From IMG/VR virus record IMGVR_UViG_3300042988_001268, positions 1 to 58,152 of that record: a stretch of 58,152 bases of DNA, one strand, 5' to 3'. The position numbers and the translations under genes were made by a program. Of the stretch, positions 13,197 to 23,413 are shown piece by piece. The notes beneath the pieces are model-generated. The model was given only the letters and a program-made list of their open reading frames with translations. It did not search any database and was not told the DNA's origin. Position 1 is the stretch's first letter; each line of letters starts with the position of its first letter. This stretch comes from a virus.

Positions 13197-13493
13197 CTTT
13201 GCGACGTGCTCGACGCCGAATTTCCATGAGGCGACTATCACCCCGATTGCCGCGATAACCCCGGCCAGCCACCTGATGAACTTCCCCGCCGTCTTGACCG
13301 CGGCCATGACCTCGAGGATCTCGGTCGACTTCTCGACCTGCGGCTTCATTGCGGCGACGTCGGCTTGCAGCGCCGGCAGACATTCAATCTTCGCCAGTAT
13401 GGCGTGCAGCGTTTCCTCGATCGATATGAACCGCTCGCTGCCGGCCTTGAGGCGGGCGTCGATGTCCTCGTGCGTGACCCCGGGGTTCATCAC
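13194..13493 (-). CDS. Single-pass membrane protein, possible lysis accessory
   Basis: 99 residues: a soluble helical, partly coiled N-terminus (DIDARLKAGSERFISIEETL; MKPQVEKSTEILEVM), then one membrane helix (FIRWLAGVIAAIGVIVASW) and a short tail. The plan resembles small phage proteins found beside holins (N-terminal coil, C-terminal anchor). It ends at the terminator preceding the holin. It may be a holin partner or antiholin; no family is certain. Confidence 0.5.
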   Translation of the reverse strand: MMNPGVTHEDIDARLKAGSERFISIEETLHAILAKIECLPALQADVAAMKPQVEKSTEILEVMAAVKTAGKFIRWLAGVIAAIGVIVASWKFGVEHVAK

Positions 13494-13690
13494 TCTGGAG
13501 CCCCAGTCGGGCCTTCGACGATGATCTCGCCGATCTGGTCAATGTTGGTTTCATCGGCGTTCAAGGTGCGGCTCACGAAGGCGAAGTCCTGCCCCGGCTT
13601 GAGGTTGAACTGGACGTCGGCCCCCGTCTGAAATTGCTGCTCGGCAATCACGCCGCTCTCCTTGTCGTAGATCACTATGAAATTGAACAT
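13490..13690 (-). CDS. Unknown 66-residue late protein
   Basis: MFNFIVIYDKESGVIAEQQF... is beta-rich and acidic, beginning four bases after the fibre gene stops, and its own stop overlaps the next start. Similar small proteins after host-specificity genes may be tail or assembly proteins. No family recognised. Confidence 0.45.
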   Translation of the reverse strand: MFNFIVIYDKESGVIAEQQFQTGADVQFNLKPGQDFAFVSRTLNADETNIDQIGEIIVEGPTGAPE

Positions 13691-13694
13691 CCGA

Positions 13695-16600
13695 TCACCT
13701 CTTGATCCGGTTGATGATCAGCCGGCCTGACATGAAAGAGTGGGTGTCCGTCGAATAGACGCTGCCCCGAAGCAGGATGGTGTACGAGCCGGCGACCACA
13801 ATCGGCAGAACGTACACCGGGTTGAGGTTCGCGCTGTAGCCGATGGTCGCCGAGGGCAGTTGAACGCTGGACGTAGATGCAGTCAGGAATCCTGTCCCGA
13901 CGCCAGCAGGAGCAGATGATAGGCGGAGTTCCGCACCCGTCCGCTTATAGGACATGCTCAAGGGGAGTTCGACTTCCACCGCAGCCTGAATGATCAGGAC
14001 ATCGCCAACGGACAGGGTCCGCGTAATCGACAGCAAATCTTCGTCCAGCCCGTCCGACACAGAGATCGGCGACGAGAACTGCGAGGTATAGACGTCGTGT
14101 ACAGCGCTCGCCTGTATGGCTGCTGTAGCCACCTTGTCGGTCTTCACCGTTCCATCGCTATTGAGGCCACTGTTAGCGGAGTTGGCGCCAGTGGCGACCG
14201 TGGCGGCAGAGGTGCCGTTGATCGTGCCAGTGATGTTGCCGGCGAAGGCGACCGTCGACGAAGGCTGGTAGCGCAACTCCCCGGTATTGGTCGGAGAGAC
14301 GATGGACGAAACCATGATCCCGGCCGCGTTGACGTTCGTGTCGACCCGGCGATAGGCCCGAACCCCGAACGTATAGTAGAGGTCCGCGGACATCCCGGAG
14401 AAAACGATGGCGCGCTTGTTGGCGGAGGTGACATAAACGGTTTCCAGCGTCGGGTTCCCGCCGATGCTGTATGCCCCGTTCGACGTCGACGAATAGATAA
14501 AGACGTGGAATCCGTCGATGTCCGCCTCGGTCCCGGCCCATGCCCATCGAAACACAATATCAACCGAACCATCGGTATTCGGGCTGTGATCGATGCCCGT
14601 CCCATTGGTCGGAACTGTTGGCGCCAGAATGGCATCCCCATTCTGATTGTTCGACGCATTGAAGTCCGCCGATGACTGGGCCACCACTGCGGCAGTCGTT
14701 CCGGCGATTTGCCCGGTATAGTTTGGCGTCGATGCAGGCTGGTAGCGCAACTCCCCGGTATTGGTCGGAGAGACGATGGACGAAACCATGATCCCGGCCG
14801 CGTTGACGTTCGTGTCGACCCGGCGATAGGCCCGAACCCCGAACGTATAGTAGAGGTCCGCGGACATCCCGGAGAAAACGATGGCGCGCTTGTTGGCGGA
14901 GGTGACATAAACGGTTTCCAGCGTCGGGTTCCCGCCGATGCTGTATGCCCCGTTCGACGTCGACGAATAGATAAAGACGTGGAATCCGTCGATGTCCGCC
15001 TCGGTCCCGGCCCATGCCCATCGAAACACAATATCAACCGAACCATCGGTATTCGGGCTGTGATCGATGCCCGTCCCATTGGTCGGAACTGTTGGCGCCA
15101 GAATGGCATCCCCATTCTGATTGTTCGACGCATTGAAGTCCGCCGATGACTGGGCCACCACTGCGGCAGTCGTTCCGGCGATTTGCCCGGTATAGTTTGG
15201 CGTCGATGCAGGACGGTACGGATGCTGGCTCGCTCCCGATGAAAACACAGCGCTGGACCGCATAATCCCAGCCACGTTGATGTCGGTATCGACGATCCGG
15301 AAGGCCCGGACAAAGAACGAATACCAGAGGTTCGACGGAAGGCCATTTATCGTAAAGGCGCGCTTCACTGCGGGCGCGGTAAATATCTGCTCCTCGGCGG
15401 GTGCTGAGTTCAGAACATACGTCGCATTAGAATCGCGAGAGGATCGGATAATGATTTCGAACCCATCGATGTCCGCTTCGGTGCCAGACCAACCCCACTT
15501 GAAGGTGATGTTGACCGACGAGTCCGCATTGCTGACTGCCGTGAATGCAGAACCGTCGCTCGCCACGGTCGGTGTCACCAGCGCCGTCGAGATCCGGTCG
15601 TTCGAGACATTGGTATTGGCGACCGACTTCGACAGCGTGACAGTGCGGCGATAGGAGAACCCGGTGTAGGCCCCACTCCCGGTTGCCACGATGGTCAGCG
15701 TCGCTGAGTCCTCGCCGGTGTCGAAGCCTCCGCTGATGGTGAAGGTCTGCCCGGAATAGGCCACCGTGAGCGTCTGAGGATTGCCGCCCGATGCCGTGGC
15801 GAGCGAGAAGTTCGAGGAGACATCGGTTCCATCAGGCAGGCGTGCGGTGAAGGAACCCGTCGCCAGGGCATAGCTCGTGACCGCATTGGAGCCATCGACC
15901 GGCAGGGTAATCATCGACTTCGTGAGCGCGACATCGAGCGCGTCCAGTCCGTCATCGCCTGGATCCCCGGTTGCCCCCTGCTTCGACTTCGACAGCGAGA
16001 ACGTCTTGTCGACCGTCACCCCCGAATGCGCGCCGCTTCCGGTAGCCCTGATGGCGAGGTTCGCCACATCGGTTCCGCTCGCGAGCCCGCCAGAGACCGT
16101 ATAGGTTCGGCCCGAGTACGAGACTGTCAGGCCGGCCGCGTTCTGCAGCGTCGACAGGGTGAAGCTCGACGAGACATCGGTCGCACCCTTGAAAATCTTG
16201 AAGTCGCCCGTGGCCCCAGAATAGCTGCTGACGACACCAGTCGGTCCTGCGACGACCTGATGGCTCTCATTGGTCAGGAACCCGGTGTAGGCATCCGAGC
16301 CGTCCTGGATCTTGGTGATGGTGATGAGTTCGCGCAGATCGTCGCAGTAGATCGCGACCACCACCCCCTTCGCCGAGCCGATCGCCGCGTCGAAGTTCGC
16401 CCCCGTCATGGTCACGGTGTCGCCGGTCTGGGTGAAGCTGTTCGCGTCGGGCACGTTCTGGGTAACGGTGCCGCTTCCCGTGAGATAGACGCCGGCGTCG
16501 ATCTGGGTGCCTGGGAGCCGGTACATCTTGACGATCAGGTCGGACGTCGTGTTGGTCTTGGTCGCCGTGAAGGTGACGCTCTGCCCGGCGATGATGACCC

Positions 16601-19022
16601 CATCCTTGTCGTAGGAGATCGTCTGTTGGCTGGGCGAGACCTGCAGCAACTTCGCGGGCGTGCCGGAGCGGGCCTTCGTGACCGAGAAATAGACCGTCAC
16701 CGTCGTACCGCGATAGGTGATCGGAATGCCGATGCGGCCATATTCGGCAGCAAGCGCGGTGATCCGGTAGAAGCCCTTCGGCTTGCCTGCGATGGGGGTA
16801 TTCGTGGCGGTGTTGACGGTGCCCGTGGCGTTCAGGCCGGTCGCCGCCGAGATTGTCGCCTCGGTGAGTATTTCGTTCCCGGTGCCATCATAGGCTGACA
16901 ACTGCCCCTCAGCGTTCCCCCAGTCTGATACCGTGCCGGCGGAGTCCGACGGAACAGTGGCATTCTGCGGGGTCATAAACACGTTGAACGACGGAGTTCC
17001 GTCCGAGACCTTGAAAACCGTCGCGCTCTCGGTGACGGATCCGCATGTGACCTGAAGGACTACAGCAACATACCCGCCAGAGATGGCTGAATTAAAGCTC
17101 GATCCGGAGAGGCTGATCGTAGAACCAGTCTGCGTGAATGCGTTAGAATCCGGCACGTTCTGGGTAACGGTCCCGCTGCCTGATAGATAAACTCCGGCGT
17201 CTATCGCAGAGAGTGTTCCTGCTGAATTTACCCGATATATTCTGACAATGAGATTTGCAGTGGTATTCTGCCTTTCGGTATAGAAATCAACAATCTGCCC
17301 GGAGATCAATGTGCCGTACTGGTCGTACTTCACTTGGCTTCTGGTGGCGGACATCCGGAACAGCGTCGCCCCGGCCCCACCAATCGCCTTGGATATGGAA
17401 TAGACCTTGTCGATGGTGACGTCGCCATAGGTCGCCCGGAACACCGCCGTACCCTGGCTGGCACTCATCGAGTTGACGGTATAGACACCAGTGGTCGCGT
17501 TGATGGTAACGTCGACCCCCGTCTCGGACTCAACCGCGAAGTCGCAGAACGCGGTGATGTCGGTCGATCCCTGGATGACACGGAATTCGCCACCGGCGCC
17601 GGTAAAGCTGGACACGGTGCCGGACGAATCCGCGACGACGGTATGGCTCTCGTTGGTGAGGTAGCCGGCGATGGCCGCGCTGAGCGGAGGGGTATGGTTC
17701 GACCAGTAGGCATCGCTGGCAGTCGGCCAATCCGGCGGCGTGTTGCCGGAACTCGGATCGGTCGCGATGTATAGCCAGCGCGAGCCATCCGGCCGGTCGA
17801 CGATGTTGCCCTCGCGATAGGTCTCGGCGACGTCAAAGAGACCGCGGTCGACCATCGTCGCCCCGAAGGCAATCTCGTCGGAGGTGTGCACCCGCCAGCA
17901 CCGCGCCGCGCCCATGGTGGTCTTCGCATAGGGAGGGCTGACATCCACCTCGTCGACTTGCGTCACCTGCGGGAGGGACTGCCCCTGTGCATGGAGGGTG
18001 ATCTGCGACGATCCGGACATCGTCACCGCCGACACGAAGAACTTGCCCGTAAGCGAGATGCCTACCTGCCAGTTGCAGGCCAAAGCGAGGCGCTTGGCGA
18101 AGTCGATGAACTTTTCCTGGTCCGTCACCACGACATTGATCGCCCAGGGGACGGCGGTGTTGAGCGCGTCGAGGGTATCGGTGTCGAGCAGTGAACTGGA
18201 TATGCCGGCGATGTCGGCAACCTGCGCGATGATGTCGGCGGTGGAGCGTGGTTCAACTTCCACGTCGCCGGTGATCACGCCATAGGCCGGAGCCCCAAGC
18301 CGGATGAGGCCAGAGGCGAGGCAGGTCGCCCATTCGCCCGGAGGGATCGTAGCCGCAACCAGCGCGGCATAATTGGCATAGTCGGCGTTGGCCGCAGGGA
18401 AGGCACTCCCGCGCTCGTACAGACCCGCAATCGCGCTCAGCGCATGATAGGCGGTGAACTGATAGACCGAATAGGTCGCATTGATCAGGACCGGCTCGAC
18501 GTTCTTGGCGTGGCCGAGGACGAGCGGCTTCAGCCTGTTCTCAATATCCTCCCCGCCTTCGATGTCCCCTGTCCCCTGATAGGAGAGGTTGAGCACGTTG
18601 ACCGAGAACGGCTCGGAATCCACCTCGGCTTGCAAGAGGATCGTCGGGTAGCGCCCGCCATAGCTTTTCACCCGGCCGGAGAAGATCGTCGTCCACGGCC
18701 AACTGTCGCCCGGCGTGCCGTAGTAGATCTCCATCGGAGCGGCATTCCAGATGAAGGTCGTGACGTTGGGATAGGTGTTTTCCAGAACCTTGAGGTTGAC
18801 CGGCACAGCCGCCGCCGCCGGCGTCACCGCCTCGGCGAAGTCACCATTCCACAGCGCAATGCCGATCGACGGCTGCGTGGTGATGGCCGGCTCCCAGATG
18901 TGGCTGTTGAGGCCGACGACACGACGGTCATCGACCGACGACAGATACACGTCCTCGCGCAGGCCGGTGTTGATGTTGAGCGGAGAGACCTTGACCAAGC
19001 AGACGACAGACATCGGGATCAC
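13695..19022 (-). CDS. Central tail protein / host-specificity fibre, 1775 residues
   Basis: Residues 1-400 look like the tail-hub part of a J-like protein (TWPTASDAYW, STADIIAQVADIAGIS, FIDFAKRLALACNW). From about 460 on come repeated Ig/Fn3-like domains with recurring GYLTNESHTVVADSSG, ATGSGAYTGFSYRRTV and EADIDGFHVFIYSS patterns. Two adjacent 158-residue blocks are identical, encoded by an apparently exact 474-bp duplication (14263-15210); a third block (about 15211-15620) is diverged. The C-terminal 150 residues are beta-rich and may bind the receptor. It starts in an ATGA overlap with the tape-measure stop. It should form the tail tip and decide host range. Confidence 0.8.
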   Translation of the reverse strand: MIPMSVVCLVKVSPLNINTGLREDVYLSSVDDRRVVGLNSHIWEPAITTQPSIGIALWNGDFAEAVTPAAAAVPVNLKVLENTYPNVTTFIWNAAPMEIYYGTPGDSWPWTTIFSGRVKSYGGRYPTILLQAEVDSEPFSVNVLNLSYQGTGDIEGGEDIENRLKPLVLGHAKNVEPVLINATYSVYQFTAYHALSAIAGLYERGSAFPAANADYANYAALVAATIPPGEWATCLASGLIRLGAPAYGVITGDVEVEPRSTADIIAQVADIAGISSSLLDTDTLDALNTAVPWAINVVVTDQEKFIDFAKRLALACNWQVGISLTGKFFVSAVTMSGSSQITLHAQGQSLPQVTQVDEVDVSPPYAKTTMGAARCWRVHTSDEIAFGATMVDRGLFDVAETYREGNIVDRPDGSRWLYIATDPSSGNTPPDWPTASDAYWSNHTPPLSAAIAGYLTNESHTVVADSSGTVSSFTGAGGEFRVIQGSTDITAFCDFAVESETGVDVTINATTGVYTVNSMSASQGTAVFRATYGDVTIDKVYSISKAIGGAGATLFRMSATRSQVKYDQYGTLISGQIVDFYTERQNTTANLIVRIYRVNSAGTLSAIDAGVYLSGSGTVTQNVPDSNAFTQTGSTISLSGSSFNSAISGGYVAVVLQVTCGSVTESATVFKVSDGTPSFNVFMTPQNATVPSDSAGTVSDWGNAEGQLSAYDGTGNEILTEATISAATGLNATGTVNTATNTPIAGKPKGFYRITALAAEYGRIGIPITYRGTTVTVYFSVTKARSGTPAKLLQVSPSQQTISYDKDGVIIAGQSVTFTATKTNTTSDLIVKMYRLPGTQIDAGVYLTGSGTVTQNVPDANSFTQTGDTVTMTGANFDAAIGSAKGVVVAIYCDDLRELITITKIQDGSDAYTGFLTNESHQVVAGPTGVVSSYSGATGDFKIFKGATDVSSSFTLSTLQNAAGLTVSYSGRTYTVSGGLASGTDVANLAIRATGSGAHSGVTVDKTFSLSKSKQGATGDPGDDGLDALDVALTKSMITLPVDGSNAVTSYALATGSFTARLPDGTDVSSNFSLATASGGNPQTLTVAYSGQTFTISGGFDTGEDSATLTIVATGSGAYTGFSYRRTVTLSKSVANTNVSNDRISTALVTPTVASDGSAFTAVSNADSSVNITFKWGWSGTEADIDGFEIIIRSSRDSNATYVLNSAPAEEQIFTAPAVKRAFTINGLPSNLWYSFFVRAFRIVDTDINVAGIMRSSAVFSSGASQHPYRPASTPNYTGQIAGTTAAVVAQSSADFNASNNQNGDAILAPTVPTNGTGIDHSPNTDGSVDIVFRWAWAGTEADIDGFHVFIYSSTSNGAYSIGGNPTLETVYVTSANKRAIVFSGMSADLYYTFGVRAYRRVDTNVNAAGIMVSSIVSPTNTGELRYQPASTPNYTGQIAGTTAAVVAQSSADFNASNNQNGDAILAPTVPTNGTGIDHSPNTDGSVDIVFRWAWAGTEADIDGFHVFIYSSTSNGAYSIGGNPTLETVYVTSANKRAIVFSGMSADLYYTFGVRAYRRVDTNVNAAGIMVSSIVSPTNTGELRYQPSSTVAFAGNITGTINGTSAATVATGANSANSGLNSDGTVKTDKVATAAIQASAVHDVYTSQFSSPISVSDGLDEDLLSITRTLSVGDVLIIQAAVEVELPLSMSYKRTGAELRLSSAPAGVGTGFLTASTSSVQLPSATIGYSANLNPVYVLPIVVAGSYTILLRGSVYSTDTHSFMSGRLIINRIKR
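14263..15210 (-). repeat. Tandem duplication, two copies of 474 bp
   Basis: The sequence from 14263 (GGCTGGTAGCGCAACTCC...) recurs from 14737 with a period of 474 bases, and I found no difference between the copies by eye. 474 is a multiple of three, so the fibre frame is kept, adding one 158-residue Fn3-like module. The identity implies a recent duplication or an assembly effect. Confidence 0.85.
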
Positions 19023-22000
19023 CAGTTATTCGCCGCAAGGGCGAAGTCGGAGAGGAGGGAGTCGTTCGCCGGGGTCTGACCCTGTTGGATCAGCGTCCCG
19101 AGATTGGCGTTCACCGCGGCTAGTTGCGCCACCAGCGCATCGGTCTGGGTGGAGATCGCCGACACCACGGCTGTCGAATCCGTGGAGGCCGCCTGGGTGC
19201 TGGCCGTGAACGGGGAGTCGCTACTCGCCGCCGCGTCGATCATGGCGTAGCTCTGATCCAGCGCCGCTTGGGTGACGGAGGTCAGTTCGGTGAAGCGGTC
19301 GAAGTACGCCTTGCTCGATCCGTACAGTTCCCGCTCGATCTCGAGGAGGGTCTGCCCGGCACTGGCGAAGGGGTCGAAGGCCGTGCTGTCGCCAGCCAAG
19401 ACGCGCTGCTTGAGCGGGTCATAGGCGGCCAGCGCGGCGGAGCGGCGATCGGTCAGGGACAGGCCGTTGTTGCCAACCTTGAGGTCGTCGAGGAAACGCT
19501 TGAGCGTGCTGGTAAGGCGCTCCTTCTCCTGCTCGATCAGCTTCGCGCGCTCGATCCCGTACAGCTTCTCGAGATCGGCGTACTCCGCCGTCGTGGCGCT
19601 TGCCTCAGCGAAGATGACCTTCAGGGCGCTGAACTTCTTGTTCAGTGTGTCGAGCGCGGCGCCAAGCGGGTCGGTGGCTTCCTTGAGGCTGGTGAACACG
19701 CCTTCGAACTGAAGGGCCTTGTCGACCTGAACCTCGATGTCCTTCCCCGCCTTCAGAAGTGCCTGGGTGCTGGCCCGCAGACCGACCAGCGCGCCCTGTT
19801 GCACCGCCACCCCGATCGCCGCCTTGAGCGCTGCCGTGGCGTCGAGGCCGTCATAGACCGCATAGGGGCTCTTGGCGGAATACTGCGAACGGCCGAGGTA
19901 GGGGTCGTTCACATTGGACGAGACCTGATAGTACCCGCCCTTGTAAGCCCCAATGCCCACGGAATACTGCCCGAGGGTGGCGCCGAGCCGCTGGGCGATG
20001 CTGGAAATCCCGGACTGGATGCTCGAGCCCTGCGCGTTGAGTCCTTCGATGATGCTGCCGCGGTTGCCGCTGGCAGAGACAGAATCGTTGGACACGGTGG
20101 CGCGGCCGCGGGGAATTCCGGCGATGAGGTTGCCGATGATGCCCCCGGCGATGGCGCCGATGATCTCACCTCCGGGGATGGGCAGGAATGACCCGATCGC
20201 GGCCCCAATCTGAGACCCGGTCTGGTTCATACTAATGCCGAGGGAATTCGCAACGCCCGCGACAGCGGTCCCAGTCGACGACCCCTTCAGCGCCTTGTCC
20301 AATGCTCCGCTGATTCCTTCCGGAAGGCCCTTGATGTCCTTCAGGGCACCAAGGATCGCACCGGGGGTTCCGCCCACAGCCTGCCCATACAGCGCGCCGC
20401 TCAGCATCCCCCCCAACTGCGAGCCGAGGTTCTTCCCGAGAAGCTGCTGAAGTTCGTCCGTGAGCGGTTGCGTCAACCCCTTGGTCATGCGCTCGAAGAA
20501 CGCTTCCGGGGTCAGCGACATCACCGTTCCGCTGTCGCGCAAGCCGGCGATGGCGGCGCGCGAGGCGGTGACGACAATCTCGTCGGTTCCGGAATTGTCG
20601 TTGGCGGCAATCCGTCCAGCGAATGCCGCGTCGAATGCGGCCTCGAGCGATTGCGTTACCGTTGGTGCGGCGTCGGCTACAACGCCGGTGCCCAACGCAG
20701 TGCCGGGCGACGAAATGCGTGCGGCCGCGCCAGAGAGCGCATCAGCCAGTACCGACGCGGCTTTCCCAGCCCGCTCCGTCTCGGACTTGAGCATGTCCAC
20801 CGCATCATCGACGCCCGTCGAGCGCCGGATGTATTTGTCCATGTCCCGGAGCACGTCGCCGAACAGGTTCTCGACGATGACGCGCGACTTCAACTGCCGG
20901 AAGATCGCACCGAAGTTGACGCTCTCGCCGGAAAACAGCTTTTCCAGTTCGCTGCGGACGGAACGGGTCGCGTCGAGATAGGCGTTCTGGATTTCCTGCC
21001 GCTTGCGCAGGACTTCGTTCACCTGTTCCTCGGCCTGGGCAATGGCATAGATCTGCGCCTTGCGCTCCTCGCTGAGCGGGCCAAGCCGCTCCTCGAACTG
21101 CCAGATGCGCTGCACCGCTTCCGCCTCAGCGTCACGACCAGAGAGAATGAGGCTCTGGACCTGCACCCGGCGGGCCGCATCGCGCTCCATCTCCGCGAAT
21201 GGACGGACCAGCGCTTCCTGGATGACGCCCTTGGCCTTTTCGGCATCGGCGATCATCTGTTCGAAGCCGGCCGGCTTGCGCTCGGACAGGTCGGCGATGA
21301 TGGCGTCGAGCTCGCGAGTCGACTGGGCGGCGCGGTCGACCAGGCGTGGCTGCTCGTCGAAACGCTCGTTTATGCGCTTGATCGCTTCGGCCGCGCTCTC
21401 TCCAAAGCGCTGCAACTGCTGCGCCTGCTTGATCGGACCCGGCCCCTTCGCGCCCCTTTTCGTCGACTGCAGTGCCTCAAGGTCGGAATCCCGCTTCGCC
21501 GTCAATGCGGTGAAGCGACGCTCGTACTCACTCTGCGACATGCGCGGAGCGAGAGGATCAAGGTTATTCTGCTGGCTACGGAAGGTATCGTTCAGTTCAG
21601 CCACGGCGCGATTGTAGCGGCCCGTCGCCGCGGCGCGCTTGTCGAGCGATTCGATCGCTCGGTTCTGGCTGACGGCAATAGAGGAGTCCGTGGCCGTCTG
21701 CTGAGCGATGCGCAGTGATTCCCGATCAGTCTTGATCTGAGCCTGCAACTCACCCATCCGGCGGTAGTTCGGCCCCTGGAATGGCAACAGCGAGGTGAGC
21801 GATTTCCCATCGCTTTGCAGCCTTGCCAGTTCCGATTGAGCGGAAGCGATGCGCCCTTCAAGGTCGGTCACGGACTGTCCTGCGATCAGCGCTTTGCTCC
21901 GCAGGAAATCGCCCTGAACAGCTATCGCGTTGCGCATTTCCTGCTGCAACTGCTGCATCGCGTTGGCCGTCTGGTTGGCCGAGAGGGCAAGGATATTCAG

Positions 22001-23410
22001 GCCCGTGCTGAAGTCGTAGGTCTTCTTGTTGGCCTTGTCCGCTTCGTCACCCGTCTTGAACAGTTCATCGATCAGCGGGCTAAGAGCCACCGTCGCGATC
22101 AGGATCGCGGCCCCCCACGGGCCGGACATGAACGCGCCGAACCGACCGATTCTGTCGAGCGTCTTGTTCGCGTTGCCCTCAAGGCCGGTGAGCGCAAAAC
22201 CCAACTGCGGAAGCTGCTGCGCAAAGATGGTCGATGCCCGCGTCCCCATCTGGAACTGGATCGCCATGTCCTGAATTTGCTGGCCAGCCTGAATGCCCGC
22301 GACGCGCTGGGCGCGCATCGAGTTGACGACCATGTGGTTGGCGTCGGTCCCGCGCTTCGCCGCAGCCGCCTGCGCATCATGCGCTGCGGTTAGGGCGGCC
22401 CATGACGTTTGCAGATTGCTCCGGGCTAGGTTTTGCGCAGCGGCATATTCCTTCGCGGAGATCGCCCCGGCGCGGAGGAGATCATCGGCCCGCGCCATTT
22501 CGGCGTCGAAACGCTGCTGGGCGGCAAGGCTCGGATCAAGTTGGGCGCGCAACTGGGCAGCGGAAGCGGCGTAGCGCTCGCTCTCCTGCGCGACCCGGGC
22601 CAGGGCTGCGGCCTGCTCGTTGCTTGCGCGGGTGGCCTGCTCGGCAGATGCCGCGATGGCGGTGGAAACCTCCTGCCCCTTCACTGCGACCCGGCCGAGA
22701 ACCTGCTCGAGGGTGGTGGCAGCTATAGCCGCACGATCGAGTGAGGCCGAACCAGCAAGCATCCGGTCCAAGCCGGAGCGCGTATCAGCCTTCGGGGCAT
22801 AGGACTGCGATTCGAATACTGATGCGGAATCCCGTGCACTTCTGGGCGTGCGATCGAGACCAGGGGCGTACTTGGAGTTGATCGCGTTCTGGAAGGTGGT
22901 CGCGTAGTTCGCGGCCTTCGCCTGCTCCATGAAGGTATCGCGGTAGGACTGGGCGAGGCGCTGGTTGGCAGAGACAGTCTTGTCGATCTCGCCCTGCAGC
23001 CGAGTGTAGGTCGTGACCTGCTCGTTCGCCGCATTCCGCGCACGCTCGGCTTCAATCACCTGGGCTCGCAGCGCGGCGAGATAGGTCTGAGTCGCAGCCG
23101 AGGTGTCGCCGGTCTTCGCGGCGAGCGACACGGCTGCATCGCGCATGGCCGTTATGCGCTGGGCGGCAAACTCGGCGTCCGCCGCAGTCTTGCGCAAACC
23201 GGGCACGTCAAACGAGAGGTTCAACGAACCAGCCTTGAGGCTCGACAGCGAGCGATCGATGGTGCGGCCGATCTCGTCGAACGACTTCTTGAAGTGCCGC
23301 TCAGCACCGCCGGTCATCGACGCAACCTCAGCAAGAAACGACGCCTTCGCGCTTCCATCGGCCTGATGCTCAAATTTCAGGAATGCGGGAAAGACAGGGC
23401 CAGCAGCCAT
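19019..23410 (-). CDS. Tail tape-measure protein, 1463 residues
   Basis: Long helical protein with coiled-coil stretches (YLAALRAQVIEAERARN; QAAALARVAQESERYAAS), a hydrophobic segment near 430-455 (WGAAILIATVALSPLIDELF), later charged helices and a Gly-rich hydrophobic region (IGAIAGGIIGNLIAGIP) near 1090. This is the usual plan of siphophage tape-measure proteins, which set tail length and are ejected ahead of DNA. Order fits: tail tube, chaperone, tape measure, tip. Its stop overlaps the following central tail gene. Confidence 0.85.
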   Translation of the reverse strand: MAAGPVFPAFLKFEHQADGSAKASFLAEVASMTGGAERHFKKSFDEIGRTIDRSLSSLKAGSLNLSFDVPGLRKTAADAEFAAQRITAMRDAAVSLAAKTGDTSAATQTYLAALRAQVIEAERARNAANEQVTTYTRLQGEIDKTVSANQRLAQSYRDTFMEQAKAANYATTFQNAINSKYAPGLDRTPRSARDSASVFESQSYAPKADTRSGLDRMLAGSASLDRAAIAATTLEQVLGRVAVKGQEVSTAIAASAEQATRASNEQAAALARVAQESERYAASAAQLRAQLDPSLAAQQRFDAEMARADDLLRAGAISAKEYAAAQNLARSNLQTSWAALTAAHDAQAAAAKRGTDANHMVVNSMRAQRVAGIQAGQQIQDMAIQFQMGTRASTIFAQQLPQLGFALTGLEGNANKTLDRIGRFGAFMSGPWGAAILIATVALSPLIDELFKTGDEADKANKKTYDFSTGLNILALSANQTANAMQQLQQEMRNAIAVQGDFLRSKALIAGQSVTDLEGRIASAQSELARLQSDGKSLTSLLPFQGPNYRRMGELQAQIKTDRESLRIAQQTATDSSIAVSQNRAIESLDKRAAATGRYNRAVAELNDTFRSQQNNLDPLAPRMSQSEYERRFTALTAKRDSDLEALQSTKRGAKGPGPIKQAQQLQRFGESAAEAIKRINERFDEQPRLVDRAAQSTRELDAIIADLSERKPAGFEQMIADAEKAKGVIQEALVRPFAEMERDAARRVQVQSLILSGRDAEAEAVQRIWQFEERLGPLSEERKAQIYAIAQAEEQVNEVLRKRQEIQNAYLDATRSVRSELEKLFSGESVNFGAIFRQLKSRVIVENLFGDVLRDMDKYIRRSTGVDDAVDMLKSETERAGKAASVLADALSGAAARISSPGTALGTGVVADAAPTVTQSLEAAFDAAFAGRIAANDNSGTDEIVVTASRAAIAGLRDSGTVMSLTPEAFFERMTKGLTQPLTDELQQLLGKNLGSQLGGMLSGALYGQAVGGTPGAILGALKDIKGLPEGISGALDKALKGSSTGTAVAGVANSLGISMNQTGSQIGAAIGSFLPIPGGEIIGAIAGGIIGNLIAGIPRGRATVSNDSVSASGNRGSIIEGLNAQGSSIQSGISSIAQRLGATLGQYSVGIGAYKGGYYQVSSNVNDPYLGRSQYSAKSPYAVYDGLDATAALKAAIGVAVQQGALVGLRASTQALLKAGKDIEVQVDKALQFEGVFTSLKEATDPLGAALDTLNKKFSALKVIFAEASATTAEYADLEKLYGIERAKLIEQEKERLTSTLKRFLDDLKVGNNGLSLTDRRSAALAAYDPLKQRVLAGDSTAFDPFASAGQTLLEIERELYGSSKAYFDRFTELTSVTQAALDQSYAMIDAAASSDSPFTASTQAASTDSTAVVSAISTQTDALVAQLAAVNANLGTLIQQGQTPANDSLLSDFALAANNW

Positions 23411-23413
23411 GCG

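Noticed and set aside
14144-15346. 400-residue minus-strand frame with its own repeats
   Set aside because: It is a shadow of the fibre gene in another frame. Its length and repeats come from the duplicated DNA.
10712-23400. Long plus-strand frames opposite the tail genes (for example 11417-12166, 16026-16898, 20468-21718)
   Set aside because: Arg/Gly-rich antisense shadows of high-GC genes without ribosome sites or coherent domains.
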